64,000 nucleotides of DNA from Bog-473 sp963717455 (GTDB taxonomy: Bacteria > Actinomycetota > Acidimicrobiia > Acidimicrobiales > RAAP-2): NCBI GenBank assembly GCA_963717455.1, contig OY970336.1, forward strand, positions 5,270,001 to 5,334,000, written 5' to 3'. Of the stretch, positions 8,285 through 17,444 are shown in pieces; within the stretch, counting starts at the first letter, position 1; every line of letters begins with the position of its first letter. The position numbers were made by a program, and so were the translations under genes. Under the pieces are notes generated by a model. That model was not told the DNA's origin and searched no databases. It saw nothing but the letters and a program-made list of their open reading frames with translations.

Positions 8285-9223
8285 TCAGGAAGCCCGGAGC
8301 TCGGCCGGGAGCCGGTCGTGCCAGTCGGGGTAGTGCGGTGACCAGTCGAGCTCGGTGCGGGCCCGCTGGTTGGAGACGGCCGGTTGATCGCACATGAGAT
8401 AGGCCAGGAACTTCCCGGCCCCAACCCGTGCCATGGCCTCGGGCACCCGGCGCGGCGGCTTGGCGCCGAGCAGCTCCGCCACGAAGAGCATCCACTCCGA
8501 TGCCCGGGCCGGCACGTCGTCGACCACGTTGTAGACCCCGGTCGGGCCCTCGAGCGCGGCCACCGTGGCCGACGCGGCGTCGTCGAGATGCACGAGACCG
8601 AACAGGCCGCCACCGTCGCCCGGGATGGGCAGCCGACGCTTGGCGAGCATGGACGTGTAGAGGCCGTCGCGCCCGAAGTAGGTGCCCGGGCCGTAGAAGG
8701 CGCCGTAGCGCAGGACGACTCCCTCGAGGTCCGGGACACCGAGCGTGGCCGCCTCCAGGGCGGCGACGGAGCCGGTCAGCTGGCCGATCTGCCCCGTCGC
8801 GTCGGTCCACAACGGGTCGGACTCGTTACGCACCCCGGGGCCCGGGCGGTAGGCGAACGAGATGCTCTGGGCGACGACGCGGCGCGCCCCAGCGCTGCGG
8901 GCCGCGGTGACGAGGGTGCCCGAGACATCGCGGCGAAGTCGGCTGGTCGTGTCGAAGCCGCGCTTGACCGCAAGGGGGTTGGCGGACTGGGCCAGGTTGG
9001 TCAACTGGTTGACGACGACCTCGGGCTTCGCCACGTGCACGGCGCGCACGAGGTAGTCGGCGTCGAAGGCGTCGCCGACCGCCGGGACGACGCCGGGCAC
9101 ACCCAGGGCGGCGACCCGCCTCTCGCTGCGGGAGAAGACCGTGAGCTCGTGCCCCGCGGCGGCGAGTGCGGCTACGAGGGGCCGACCGATGGCACCGGTG
9201 CCACCGGCGACGAAGATCCGCAT
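8285..9223 (-). CDS. NAD-dependent epimerase/dehydratase family protein (extended SDR)
   Basis: 312-aa Rossmann-fold protein starting MRIFVAGGTGAIGRPLVAAL, which gives the GxxGxxG NAD(P) site at residues 7-13. Later segments SISFAYRPGPG, YGAFYGPGTYFGRDG and YNVVDDVPARASEW are typical of extended SDRs of the epimerase/NmrA-like type found in actinobacteria. The ATG at 9223 is chosen because the glycine-rich loop begins immediately after it; further upstream codons give low-complexity sequence. There is no good ribosome site. It converges on chrA with only 6 bp between stops. Substrate unknown. Confidence 0.8.
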   Translation of the reverse strand: MRIFVAGGTGAIGRPLVAALAAAGHELTVFSRSERRVAALGVPGVVPAVGDAFDADYLVRAVHVAKPEVVVNQLTNLAQSANPLAVKRGFDTTSRLRRDVSGTLVTAARSAGARRVVAQSISFAYRPGPGVRNESDPLWTDATGQIGQLTGSVAALEAATLGVPDLEGVVLRYGAFYGPGTYFGRDGLYTSMLAKRRLPIPGDGGGLFGLVHLDDAASATVAALEGPTGVYNVVDDVPARASEWMLFVAELLGAKPPRRVPEAMARVGAGKFLAYLMCDQPAVSNQRARTELDWSPHYPDWHDRLPAELRAS

Positions 9224-9291
9224 GCAACCGAGGCTACGCGCACGGATCACGCGTGCGCGGGGCGTGTCCGTGCCTTTGGCAGGATGTGGGG

Positions 9292-10167
9292 GTGAGCGAG
9301 CACAGCGGCTACCCCGGGGCACCGCCGGGGTGGTACCCGGATCCGGCCGGCGGGCCCGGACAACGTTGGTGGGACGGGTACGCCTGGACGGAGGCGACGG
9401 TGCTGCCCGCGCAGCCACCGCCGCCGCCATGGGCCAGCGCAGGGCCGCCGCAGGGACCCGCGACGCAGGTGCCGCCCTGGGCCGTGGCCTCGGAGCGGCT
9501 GAGCACCTTCACCGCGAGCAGCCGGGTCGACGACGAACTGCGGATGGTCCCCATCGCGCGCGTCGCCGTCCTCATTCCGGCGGTGTACTACCTCGTCAAC
9601 CTCATCGTGCAGCGGGTCAACGCGGACCAGTGGCGCTCCTTCGGCCACCAGCTCCGGGTGAACTGGGACGACGCCCAGAACGGCATCACGCCGCCGCCCT
9701 ATCACGCGCCGAGCGGTTTGACTCCCGTCAGCCTCCTCGTCGGGCTCGCCACGCTCGGTGCGGTCGTCGTGGCGTGCATCTGGCAGCACCGGGCCGCGTC
9801 GGCCGCCCGCGCGCTCGGCATCCCGTCCCGCCAGTCCCCGGCCTGGGGCGTGGGCGCGTGGTTCGTGCCGGTCGTCAACCTGTGGGTGCCCTACTCCGCC
9901 ATCCGCGACTGCCTCCCGCCGGACGACCCGCACCGGTCGCGGGTGCTCCAGTGGTGGATCGCCTGGCTCGTGGCGGTCTTCGGCAGCGTCGCGGCGGGCA
10001 TCTGCGCACTGTTCTCGACGAGCACGGCTCTCGTCGTCTCCATTCCCGCCGCACTGGCATGCCTGGCCGTCATCGCCTGGGCGCCCTGGATCGTGACCGC
10101 GATCGCCGCCGCCCACAGGGACCTCGTGGCGCGTCAAGCGCAAGGGGCGGGGGCGCTCCAGGGCTGA
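9292..10167 (+). CDS. DUF2510 / DUF4328 membrane protein
   Basis: 291 aa, beginning at GTG 9292 (VSEHSGYPG) behind AGGATGTGGG. Residues about 10-30 form a DUF2510 module (PPGWYPDPAGGPGQRWWDG) that is common at the ends of actinobacterial membrane proteins. A proline-rich linker follows, then a DUF4328-like region with four to five hydrophobic segments and the motif AWGVGAWFVPVVNLWVPYSAIRD. Function is unknown. DUF2510 is thought to mediate envelope-associated interactions, but that is not shown. A second DUF2510 module occurs in this window at the C-terminus of the YdbT-like protein at 20.8 kb. Confidence 0.8.
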   Translation: MSEHSGYPGAPPGWYPDPAGGPGQRWWDGYAWTEATVLPAQPPPPPWASAGPPQGPATQVPPWAVASERLSTFTASSRVDDELRMVPIARVAVLIPAVYYLVNLIVQRVNADQWRSFGHQLRVNWDDAQNGITPPPYHAPSGLTPVSLLVGLATLGAVVVACIWQHRAASAARALGIPSRQSPAWGVGAWFVPVVNLWVPYSAIRDCLPPDDPHRSRVLQWWIAWLVAVFGSVAAGICALFSTSTALVVSIPAALACLAVIAWAPWIVTAIAAAHRDLVARQAQGAGALQG

Positions 10168-10220
10168 TCCGAGCCAGACTCCGCCGAGACTACGGTGCCG
10201 ATTCCAATCCTTAGCCATTT

Positions 10221-10264
10221 GTTCATTCTGAGATAGCACTCCTGTTGCCTGGCGTTTACCTGGC
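10221..10264 (+). promoter_or_regulatory. PHO-box-like direct repeats upstream of pstB
   Basis: GTTCATTCTG at 10221 and GTTTACCTGG at 10254 resemble the actinobacterial PhoP half-site GTTCAYYYRG and are exactly three 11-bp periods apart. A weaker GTTGCCTGGC lies at 10244 between them. The block ends about 20 bp before the pstB GTG. Position, period and match all point to phosphate-starvation control, but no promoter hexamers are obvious. Confidence 0.5.
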
Positions 10265-10282
10265 CTGGCTACGTTCCAGGTA

Positions 10283-11145
10283 GTGGCAGACGGTGAATCG
10301 ACAGAGATACGTAGCGATCCTGTTACGACCGACGTGCAAACAGGTATCGACGAGGCACTCAAGTCTCTCGATCCGGACGCGGCGCGTCCGGAGACTGTGA
10401 TGCAGTCGATCAACCTACAGTTGGGTTTCTCGGGGCGCGTCGTCCTCTCCGACCTGAACGTGCAACTCAGGCGGGGGTCGATCACGGCACTGATCGGGCC
10501 CACCGGTTCGGGCAAGTCAACCTTCCTTCGCACGCTCAACCGGATGAACGACCGGGTCCCGGGGTTCAAGCGCTCGGGTGACGTGCTCTTCGACGACCAG
10601 AGCCTGTGGGGGCAGAACGTCGACCTCCTCACCCTGCGCCGCCGGGTCGGGATGCTCTTCCAGCGCCCCAACCCGTTCCCGATGTCGATCAAGGACAACG
10701 TGGTGGCCGGTGTGAAGGCCCACCGCATCGCCAAGGGCAAGCAGCTCGACGTCGTCTGCGAGCGCCGGCTCACCGAGGTCGGCCTGTGGGACGCCGTCAA
10801 GGATCGCCTCCACGACTCGCCGTTCCGGCTCTCGGGCGGGCAGCAGCAGCTGCTCTGCCTCGCCCGCGCGCTGGCCGTCGGTCCCGAGGTGCTCCTGCTC
10901 GACGAACCCACCTCGTCGCTCGACCCCGTGACGACCGAGTCGATCGAGGCGCTGCTGCGCACGCTGGCGCCCGCACTGACGCTGATCGTGGTCACCCACA
11001 ACCTCGGCCAGGCGATGCGGGTCTCGCACAACACGATCTTCTTCTACCAGGGGCAGCTCATGGAGCACGGCCCAACCGAGGAGATGTTCAGCCGGCCCAA
11101 GCACCCCGGGAAACCGAGCGATACGTCACGGGACGGATGGGCTAG
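10283..11145 (+). CDS. pstB: Phosphate ABC transporter ATP-binding protein PstB (C-terminal frameshift)
   Basis: ATPase subunit of the high-affinity phosphate importer, cytoplasmic face. Walker A is IGPTGSGKST at residues 71-80, the Q-loop is LFQRPNPFPMS, the signature is LSGGQQQLLCLARAL, and Walker B is LLLDEPTSSLDP, all PstB-type. GTG 10283 gives about 40 extra N-terminal residues compared with most PstB proteins; an ATG at 10400 is the alternative. The frame as read runs to 11164. However, the family C-terminus ETERYVTGRMG is encoded one frame over and stops at 11145, so a single base is probably missing near 11105 in a CCCCGGGAAA run. It is the first gene of the cluster, unlike the usual pstSCAB order. 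Confidence 0.88.
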
Positions 11146-11265
11146 GGCTTTCCGTCGCAGCTAGAGATGGTTCATGACCAGCCAGCGATGACTCCCGACC
11201 AGCCCTCGTTGGGTCCCGAGAGCTACACCGAAGCACACACCTACCACCTCACAAGCAGAGAACCT

Positions 11266-12390
11266 GTGAAGACATTGATGCGCGCGGCCCGGTTCAAGCG
11301 GGGCGCAATCGTCGCCGCTGCGGCGGGGCTCGCGCCGAGCTCGGTCGTCATCAGCTCGGCCGCGTCGGCCTCCACGAAGCTGCCCAAGAGCGGGGTGGAG
11401 ACGCCTCCGGGTGGAACGGTCACCGAGACTGGAAGCACGCTGATGTACCCCATCTTCAACCTGTGGTCTGGTGGGTACAACACGAAGTACCCGAGCACCA
11501 CCATCCAGACGGCGGCCACCGGGTCGGGGACCGGGATCTCCGAGGCGGAGAACGGCACCATCGACATCGGTGCCTCCGACGCCTACCTTGCGCCGAGCGT
11601 GATCTCGTCCAACCCGGACCTGAGGAACATCCCGCTAGTCATCTCGGCCCAGATGGCGACCTACAACGTCCCGGGCATCACCGCTCACCTCAAGTTGAGC
11701 GGCAAGGTGCTCTCGGAGATGTACCAGGGCGCGATCACCAAGTGGAACGACTCGGCCATCGCCAGCCTCAACCCGGGCGTGACGCTACCCAGCACCCCGG
11801 TCGTGGCGCTGCACCGCTCCGACAGCTCGGGCGACACCTTCTTGTGGACCAGCTATCTGTCCAAGGCCGACCCGCGGGCTGGGGCACCAAGATCGGCTAC
11901 AACACGACGGTCCAGTGGCCAGCCGCTCCCGGGGCGCTTCGGTGAGAACGGCAACTCGGGCATGGTGTCGGGCTGCAATGCCACGGTGGGCTGCATCGCC
12001 TACGTCGGCGTCTCCTACCTAACGCAGTCGCTTCAGGCCGGGCTGGCTTACGCCGCCCTCGGCAACCCCAAGGGTCAGTACCTGTTGCCCACGCAGCAGA
12101 CCATCGCGACCGAGGCGGCCGGTTTCGTAAAGAAGACACCGGCCAACGGCACCATCTCGCTGATCTACGGCAACATCAAGAACGGCTACCCGATCGTCAA
12201 CTACGAATACGCCATAGTCTCCACTCACCAGTCGTCCTCCTCGACGGCCAAGAACATCCGCTCGGTGCTCGAGTGGGCGATGAACACGAAGGGTGGTGCG
12301 AGCAGCTCGTACCTGTCCCAGGTCAACTTCCAGGCGCTGCCCGCGAAGGTCCAGGCGCAGTCGTTGAAGCAGATCCTGAAGATCCAGTAA
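11266..12390 (+). CDS. pstS: Phosphate-binding protein PstS (two compensating frameshifts)
   Basis: Extracellular phosphate-binding component. The N-terminus from GTG 11266 (VKTLMRAARFKRG...) gives a Sec-type signal ending near SSAASAS; there is no lipobox Cys, unusual for a Gram-positive PstS. An upstream GTG/ATG frame to 11167 is possible. Family motifs: ETGSTLMYPIFNLW, TGSGTGISEAENGTIDIGASD, VALHRSDSSGDTFLW and GENGNSGMVSGC. Between about 11877 and 11940 the reading frame gives nonsense, while the next frame reads GWGTKIGYNTTVQWPAAPGAL. A missing base and an extra base therefore bracket about 60 nt, so the true protein is read through a short out-of-frame patch. It is followed by pstC with overlapping TAATG. 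Confidence 0.9.
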   Translation: MKTLMRAARFKRGAIVAAAAGLAPSSVVISSAASASTKLPKSGVETPPGGTVTETGSTLMYPIFNLWSGGYNTKYPSTTIQTAATGSGTGISEAENGTIDIGASDAYLAPSVISSNPDLRNIPLVISAQMATYNVPGITAHLKLSGKVLSEMYQGAITKWNDSAIASLNPGVTLPSTPVVALHRSDSSGDTFLWTSYLSKADPRAGAPRSATTRRSSGQPLPGRFGENGNSGMVSGCNATVGCIAYVGVSYLTQSLQAGLAYAALGNPKGQYLLPTQQTIATEAAGFVKKTPANGTISLIYGNIKNGYPIVNYEYAIVSTHQSSSSTAKNIRSVLEWAMNTKGGASSSYLSQVNFQALPAKVQAQSLKQILKIQ

Positions 12391-13443
12391 TGACAACGGT
12401 CGGCGGCGCCGGTTGGCAAGCCCTCCCTGCCGAGGAGGGTCATCGACTTCGCCCGCCGCAACGAGGAGCACGCCTGGCGCGGCAGTGCCTGGGTGGCGGT
12501 GCTCCTGCCCCTGGCCGCACTGGTCCTCGCGGTCTCGGTGCTGGCGGTCAAGGCATGGCCGGCCATTCGGGTCAACGGCTGGTACTTCCTGTACGGGCGC
12601 AACTGGACGTACGGCAACGGCTACGGCTCCGTCGTGCATACCGACGGGGTGGCCCACCAGATAGGGGCCCAGTTCGGGGCCTGGGCCATCATCTGGGGAA
12701 CGATCGCCTCGTCCATCATCGCCATCGTCATTGCGGTGCCGCTCTCCATCGGTGCCGCCTTCGCACTCACCGAGCGCATGCCCACTTGGGTCTCGCGCCC
12801 CCTCGGCGTCACCGTCGAGATCCTGGCCGGCATCCCGAGCGTGGTGCTCGGCCTGTGGGGCATCCTGACCTTCGGCCCATGGCTGTCCCAGCACGTCTAC
12901 CCGGTCATCGCCGACCACATGCCCGACGTGCCGGTGCTCAGGTACTTCCGCAACCCAGTGGGCCACGGCGAGGGCCTCCTATCGGCCGCCATCGTGCTGG
13001 CGCTGATGATCGTGCCCATCATCACCTCGACCACCCGGGACCTCTTCATGCAGGTGCCACCGCTCCCCAAGGAGGGGGCGCTCGCCCTGGGCATGACCGA
13101 CTGGGAGGTGTCCAACAAGGTCACCCTTCCCTGGGTGCGTTCAGGCATCATCGGCGCCACCGTCCTCGGCCTCGGGCGGGCGCTCGGGGAGACTATCGCC
13201 ATCGCCATGATCGGCGGCGCGTCGCTGCAGATCCCCCACACGGTCTATCTCCCCTTCACGACGGTGGCCGCCACCATCCTTCAACAACTCGACGGGGCGC
13301 TGACCGACGGGACGGGCTTCGCCGTGGCCACCCTGGCTGAACTGGCGCTCGTGCTGGCCGTCATCTCCGTCGCCGTAAACCTGGTCGCCCGGCTCATCGT
13401 CAACCGCACCGGCCGGGTGCACGCACCGGTGGGAGGGGCCTGA
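12390..13443 (+). CDS. pstC: Phosphate ABC transporter permease PstC (5' frameshift)
   Basis: Membrane permease subunit. The conserved body is open from 12493 (GTG). The sequence upstream in that frame (KPSLPRRVIDFARRNEEHA) looks like the genuine cytoplasmic N-terminus but meets a stop at 12391. The ATG at 12390 overlaps the pstS TAA (TAATG) and lies in another frame, so a single-base error between about 12393 and 12420 is the simplest explanation. Permease motifs include FALTERMPTW, ILAGIPSVVLGLWGILTFGP and the EAA-like loop KEGALALGMTDWEVSNKVTLP. About six to seven helices. The stop overlaps pstA (TGATG), showing coupled translation. Confidence 0.88.
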
Positions 13444-14402
13444 TGTCGCTGGTCGCCGCGCCGGGCACTCGGCGGCGGCGGGTCTCCACGGGCATCTGGC
13501 GCGGCCTCACCTACGTGGCGCTGCTCTTCATCATGGCGCCCGCCGCCTGGCTCCTCATCGGCGTGTTGACCCAGGCCCTCCCGCACTGGCAGTGGAGCGT
13601 GCTGTGGACCAAGCTGACACCGACGGGGGGCGGGCTGCGCGACCAGATCCTGGGCACGCTCATCCTCATGCTCGGGGTCTTCCTCATCGCCGGCACCGTC
13701 GGTGTGCTGGCCGGCATCCACTTGTCGGAGATGGCCCGGCCGGACAAGCGCAGCGGCAAGCTGAGCGGGCCGCTGCGCACGGCGTCGGACATCCTCACGG
13801 GGTTCCCCTCCATCGTGCTGGGCTACGTGGGCTACGTGGCGCTGGTGGTCGGGCTGCACTGGGGCTTCTCGCTCCTGGCCGCGCTGATCATCCTCTCCAT
13901 CATGGTGATCCCCTACATCGCCAAGACCACCGAGAACTCGCTGCGCCAGGTACCCACGGGCTACAGGGAGGGGGCAGAGGCCCTCGGCATGTCGATGGGC
14001 TACGGGCTGCGCAAGGTGGTCCTCAAGAGCGCCCTGCCGGGTATCGTCACCGGGCTCCTCCTGGCCCTGGCCATCGCGGCAGGCGAGACCGCCCCGCTCA
14101 TCTACACGGCCAACTTCGCACCCACCCTTCCGCACTCGCTGCACGGGTCGTTCCCCTACCTGACCTATGTCGTCTTTTCGTACTACAACGCCCCCGTGCA
14201 GAACTACCACTACCTCTCGTACGACGCCGCGCTCATCCTCGTGGTCATCGTCCTGCTGCTGCTGGTCTCCAGCCGGATCATCGTGGCCCGCACACAGCGC
14301 CACTCCGAGAGCGCACGGTCCTCGGGGCAGCGGCGTCGCTGGCGACGCCGCCAGACCGACGAGCCGCTGCTGGGCATCGCGGAGGGAGTCCCCCCGCGGT
14401 AG
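13443..14402 (+). CDS. pstA: Phosphate ABC transporter permease PstA
   Basis: 319-aa partner permease. The N-terminal cytosolic tail TRRRRVSTGIWRG leads into the first helix. Conserved PstA features are AGIHLSEMARPDK, LTGFPSIVLGYVGYVAL, and the loop QVPTGYREGAEALGMSMGYGLRKVVL that contacts PstB. AAGETAPLIYTANF follows it. Six membrane segments. The start codon overlaps the pstC stop. The C-terminal tail of about 40 Arg/Ser-rich residues is longer than usual. No phoU follows; the pst genes end here and a broken, unrelated gene comes next. Confidence 0.93.
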   Translation: MSLVAAPGTRRRRVSTGIWRGLTYVALLFIMAPAAWLLIGVLTQALPHWQWSVLWTKLTPTGGGLRDQILGTLILMLGVFLIAGTVGVLAGIHLSEMARPDKRSGKLSGPLRTASDILTGFPSIVLGYVGYVALVVGLHWGFSLLAALIILSIMVIPYIAKTTENSLRQVPTGYREGAEALGMSMGYGLRKVVLKSALPGIVTGLLLALAIAAGETAPLIYTANFAPTLPHSLHGSFPYLTYVVFSYYNAPVQNYHYLSYDAALILVVIVLLLLVSSRIIVARTQRHSESARSSGQRRRWRRRQTDEPLLGIAEGVPPR

Positions 14403-14449
14403 ATCCGCTCGAGCGACGGGTCGGAGACCGAGCTGCGCCGGGATCTAAG

Positions 14450-14911
14450 GTGGGCGCGGATCCCTACCGCGAGCACATCGACTTCAAGCCCTTCGGACCG
14501 GTCGAGAACGGCAGCCAGGTGCTCTACGGCCTCGACTACCGCATGGCCACCTGGCGCGGCACCAAGGAGAGCCCTTCCACACCGAGGTGGGGTACTGGAT
14601 GTGGGACGCCCGCGACAACGAGGTGGTCCGCTGCTTCCTCATCCCCGCGGCTCGGCCATCGTGGCCGGAGCCACCGTGGCGCCCGACGCCACGTTCAGCC
14701 TGGAGGCGAACGTGGGCAGCCGGACCTACGGCATCCACTCGAACAACTGGCTGGACAAGAAGGCTCGGGCCATCCGCTACGAGGTGACGATCGACACCAA
14801 CGTGGACGGTGAATTCACCTACTCGGAGACGCGGTGATCCACCACGCCAGGATGCCCGAACAGATCGTCCACACGGGCGAGAACACGCTTAAGCGGATCG
14901 CCGAGATCTGA
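14450..14911 (+). pseudogene. Broken FABP/THAP4-like heme-binding beta-barrel (nitrobindin-like) gene
   Basis: Three reading frames in succession carry one protein. From 14450 comes DPYREHIDFKPFGPVENGSQ and LYGLDYRMATWRGTKESP. From about 14573 it is EVGYWMWDARDNEVVRCFLIP, and from about 14645 RGSAIVAGATVAPDATF, SRTYGIHSNNWLDKKARAIR and VDGEFTYSETR. From about 14830 it ends VIHHARMPEQIVHTGENTLK before TGA 14911. The order and motifs match the heme-binding beta-barrel (DUF1794/THAP4-like) family. Each join needs one missing base. The normal first 40 residues (GxWxGxG strand) are not visible, because the pstA stop lies just upstream. It is either a decayed gene or one damaged by sequencing indels. 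Family members are small cytosolic proteins linked to nitric-oxide or peroxynitrite chemistry. Confidence 0.7.
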
Positions 14912-14967
14912 GGCAGCCCTGTAGGGTCGGGTCGGCGGGGCCCGCCGAGGCCGCAGGGAGGCACGAC

Positions 14968-16191
14968 ATGTACGAGTGGTCAGAGGAGCAGCTGGCGGTC
15001 CGCGACGCCGTGCGGCGCTTCGTGGAAGAAGAGGTCAGGCCGAACGTCGAGGAGCTCGAGCACGGCGAGACGCCTCCCTATGAGGTGATCCGCACGCTGT
15101 ACCGGACCTTCGGGCTCGATGTGATGGCCAGGGAGTCCTTCAAGCGGGCGCTCGAGCGCAAGACGTCGGGCGCACCGGCCGCCGAGCGGTCGGAGGGCGG
15201 CGGCAACGCCGCCCTGACGATGATCCCCATCATCGAGCTGTGCCACTACTGCCCCGGCATCGTGACCGCGCTCGGCGTGAGCACGGGCCTGGCGGGGGGC
15301 ACCATCATGAAGGGCGGCACGCCGGCCCAGATGGAGCGTTGGGGCCTCGACCTCCTGACGCTGGACAAAATCGGCGCTTGGGCCATCACCGAGCCCGACT
15401 CGGGCTCCGACGCCCTGGGCGGCATGAAGTCGACTGCGGTACGAGACGGCGACGAGTACGTGATCAACGGCAACAAGACGTTCATCACGAACGGCCCCTA
15501 TGCCGACACCGTCGTCTTCTACGCCAAGCTGGACGATGGGAGCGACACACCGCTGCGCCAGCGCCCGGTTCTCACCTTCATCCTCGACCGCGGCATGCCG
15601 GGTCTGGAGCAGTCCAAGCCCCTCCGCAAGATGGGCCTGCACTCGTCGCCGACGGGCGAGCTGTTCCTCAGCGACGTGCGGGTCGGACGGGACCGGCTGC
15701 TGGGCGAGACCGAGGGGACGCCGGGAGGGAGCGAAGGACGCGAGAGCGCCAAGGGGAACTTCGTCACGGAACGGGCCGGCGTGGCCGCCATGTCGCTCGG
15801 CTTGATTGAGGAGTGTCTCAAGCTCTCCGTGCAGTACGCCAAGGACCGCCTGCTGTGGGAACGGCCGATCGCGGAGTTCCAGCTCATCCAGCTGAAGCTG
15901 GCCCGCATGGAGATCGCGCGGCTCAACGTGGAGAACCTCGTGTTCCGGCACATAGAGATGAGCTCGAAAGGTAAGAGCCTGAGCCTCGCCGAGGCCTCCG
16001 CCATGAAGCTCTACTCGGCCCAGGCTGCCTCCGAGGTCGCCATGGAGGCCGTGCAGCTCTTCGGTGGCAACGGGTACATGTCGGAGTTCCGGGTGGAACA
16101 GCTGGCGCGGGACGCCAAGGTGTTCCAGATCTACGCCGGCACCGACGAGATCCAGGTGACCCATATCGCCCGCGACCTCCTCGGGCGCTGA
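14968..16191 (+). CDS. Acyl-CoA dehydrogenase
   Basis: 407-aa FAD flavoprotein that introduces a 2,3-double bond into acyl-CoA. The ATG has a strong AGGGAGG site. Motifs in order: GAWAITEPDSGSDALGG (FAD/substrate), NGNKTFITNGPYADTVV, MGLHSSPTGELFLSDVRV, LFGGNGYMSEFRVEQLARDAKVF, and the C-terminal IYAGTDEIQ region that supplies the catalytic Glu in this family. An insertion around residues 60-75 (RKTSGAPAAERSEGGG) is unusual. The next gene starts 1 bp after the stop, so it forms an operon with the M20 amidohydrolase. Chain-length preference cannot be told. Confidence 0.92.
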   Translation: MYEWSEEQLAVRDAVRRFVEEEVRPNVEELEHGETPPYEVIRTLYRTFGLDVMARESFKRALERKTSGAPAAERSEGGGNAALTMIPIIELCHYCPGIVTALGVSTGLAGGTIMKGGTPAQMERWGLDLLTLDKIGAWAITEPDSGSDALGGMKSTAVRDGDEYVINGNKTFITNGPYADTVVFYAKLDDGSDTPLRQRPVLTFILDRGMPGLEQSKPLRKMGLHSSPTGELFLSDVRVGRDRLLGETEGTPGGSEGRESAKGNFVTERAGVAAMSLGLIEECLKLSVQYAKDRLLWERPIAEFQLIQLKLARMEIARLNVENLVFRHIEMSSKGKSLSLAEASAMKLYSAQAASEVAMEAVQLFGGNGYMSEFRVEQLARDAKVFQIYAGTDEIQVTHIARDLLGR

Positions 16192-16192
16192 C

Positions 16193-17371
16193 ATGAGCGA
16201 CCTCTTCGGGGCGGCGCCCGGTGACGCCGTCTACGACGAGATGGTGGACCTGCGACGCGAGGTGCATCGCCTGCCCGAGTTGGCCTTCGCCGAGCACCAC
16301 ACGACCGGGATCATCCGGGACCACATGGGCGCGCTCGGCATCGCGGAGACGCCCCGGGTGACCGAGACCGGGGGGATCTTCGTCATGGAGGGCGGCCGGC
16401 CGGGTCGCAGCGTCGTGCTGCGGGCCGACATCGACGCGCTGCCGGTGCAAGAGGACGAGGCGCGGGCCGGCCACTCCGAGGTCGACGGTGTCATGCACGC
16501 CTGCGGCCACGACGTCCACGTCGCCGCCCTCCTCGGGGCGGCCAGCGCGCTGGCCTCCCGGCGCGAGGACGTGCCCGGGCGTTTCGTCTTCCTCTTCCAG
16601 CCCGGCGAGGAGGCGCTCTGCGGGGCCAAGGCGATGGTCGAGGGTGGTGCACTCGCGGTCATGGAAGGGTCCACCCTGGTGGGCTTCCACGTGACCTCCC
16701 AGATCCCCGCCGGCCTGGTGGCGGTGCGAGGCGGGGTGACGATGTCGGAGGCCCATTCGCTGCGCATCACGCTGACGGGGCCGGGCGGGCACGGCGCCAT
16801 GCCGACGGGTCAGGGAGACGTGATCGTGGCCACGGCGGAGCTGGTGGACCGTCTGGGCGAGGTGGCCGACGGGCTGACCTTCGAGGGCGCCAACTGCGTG
16901 TGCAGCGCGGGCACGCTGCGTGCGGGCACCGCCGTCAACGTCGTCCCCACCACGGCCAGGATCACCGGGTCGCTGCGCACCTTCACCGCCGCCCAGCGTG
17001 ATGAGGCGTTCACCCGGCTGCGCGCACTGTGCACATCGGTGGGCGCCGCGCTGGGAGTGCAGATCACGTTGGAGATGCCCGAGCGCACGCCGGCGGTGGT
17101 GAACGACGCGGCGGTGACGGACCTGGTGGAGGCCGAGGCCGGAACGGTCCTCGGTGCCGACAAGGTGTTCCGCATGCCGCCCACCTCGACCAGCGACGAC
17201 GTGAGCGAGTTCCTCAACCACCTGCCGGGCTGCTACTTCTTCGTCGGGGGCGCGGCGCCCGACGGGTCGAGCGGCATGCACCACAGCCCCACCTTCGCGG
17301 TGGAGGACGCCTCGCTGCGCGTCGGGGCGGGCGTCATGGTACGCAGCGCGCTGGCCCTGGCCACGCCCTGA
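16193..17371 (+). CDS. M20-family amidohydrolase/peptidase
   Basis: 392-aa dinuclear-metal hydrolase of the IAA-amino-acid-hydrolase/hippurate-hydrolase type that splits N-acyl amino acids. Visible signatures: LRADIDALPVQE (residues 77-87), MHACGHDVHVAALLG with metal ligands Cys104 and His106, LFQPGEEALCGA with Glu139-Glu140, GFHVTSQ with His166, and the C-terminal GMHHSPTFAVED. A dimerisation domain lies between, starting MSEAHSLRITLTGPGGHGA. Its start is 1 bp after the acyl-CoA dehydrogenase stop. Pairing with acyl-CoA enzymes suggests breakdown of acyl-amide substrates, by inference. Confidence 0.9.
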   Translation: MSDLFGAAPGDAVYDEMVDLRREVHRLPELAFAEHHTTGIIRDHMGALGIAETPRVTETGGIFVMEGGRPGRSVVLRADIDALPVQEDEARAGHSEVDGVMHACGHDVHVAALLGAASALASRREDVPGRFVFLFQPGEEALCGAKAMVEGGALAVMEGSTLVGFHVTSQIPAGLVAVRGGVTMSEAHSLRITLTGPGGHGAMPTGQGDVIVATAELVDRLGEVADGLTFEGANCVCSAGTLRAGTAVNVVPTTARITGSLRTFTAAQRDEAFTRLRALCTSVGAALGVQITLEMPERTPAVVNDAAVTDLVEAEAGTVLGADKVFRMPPTSTSDDVSEFLNHLPGCYFFVGGAAPDGSSGMHHSPTFAVEDASLRVGAGVMVRSALALATP

Positions 17372-17444
17372 TCGGCCAATGTCGGTCGTCGGACCCGATG
17401 ATCCCGGCTGAGACGCCTCGCCGCTGATAGGCCACAATGTGGCC

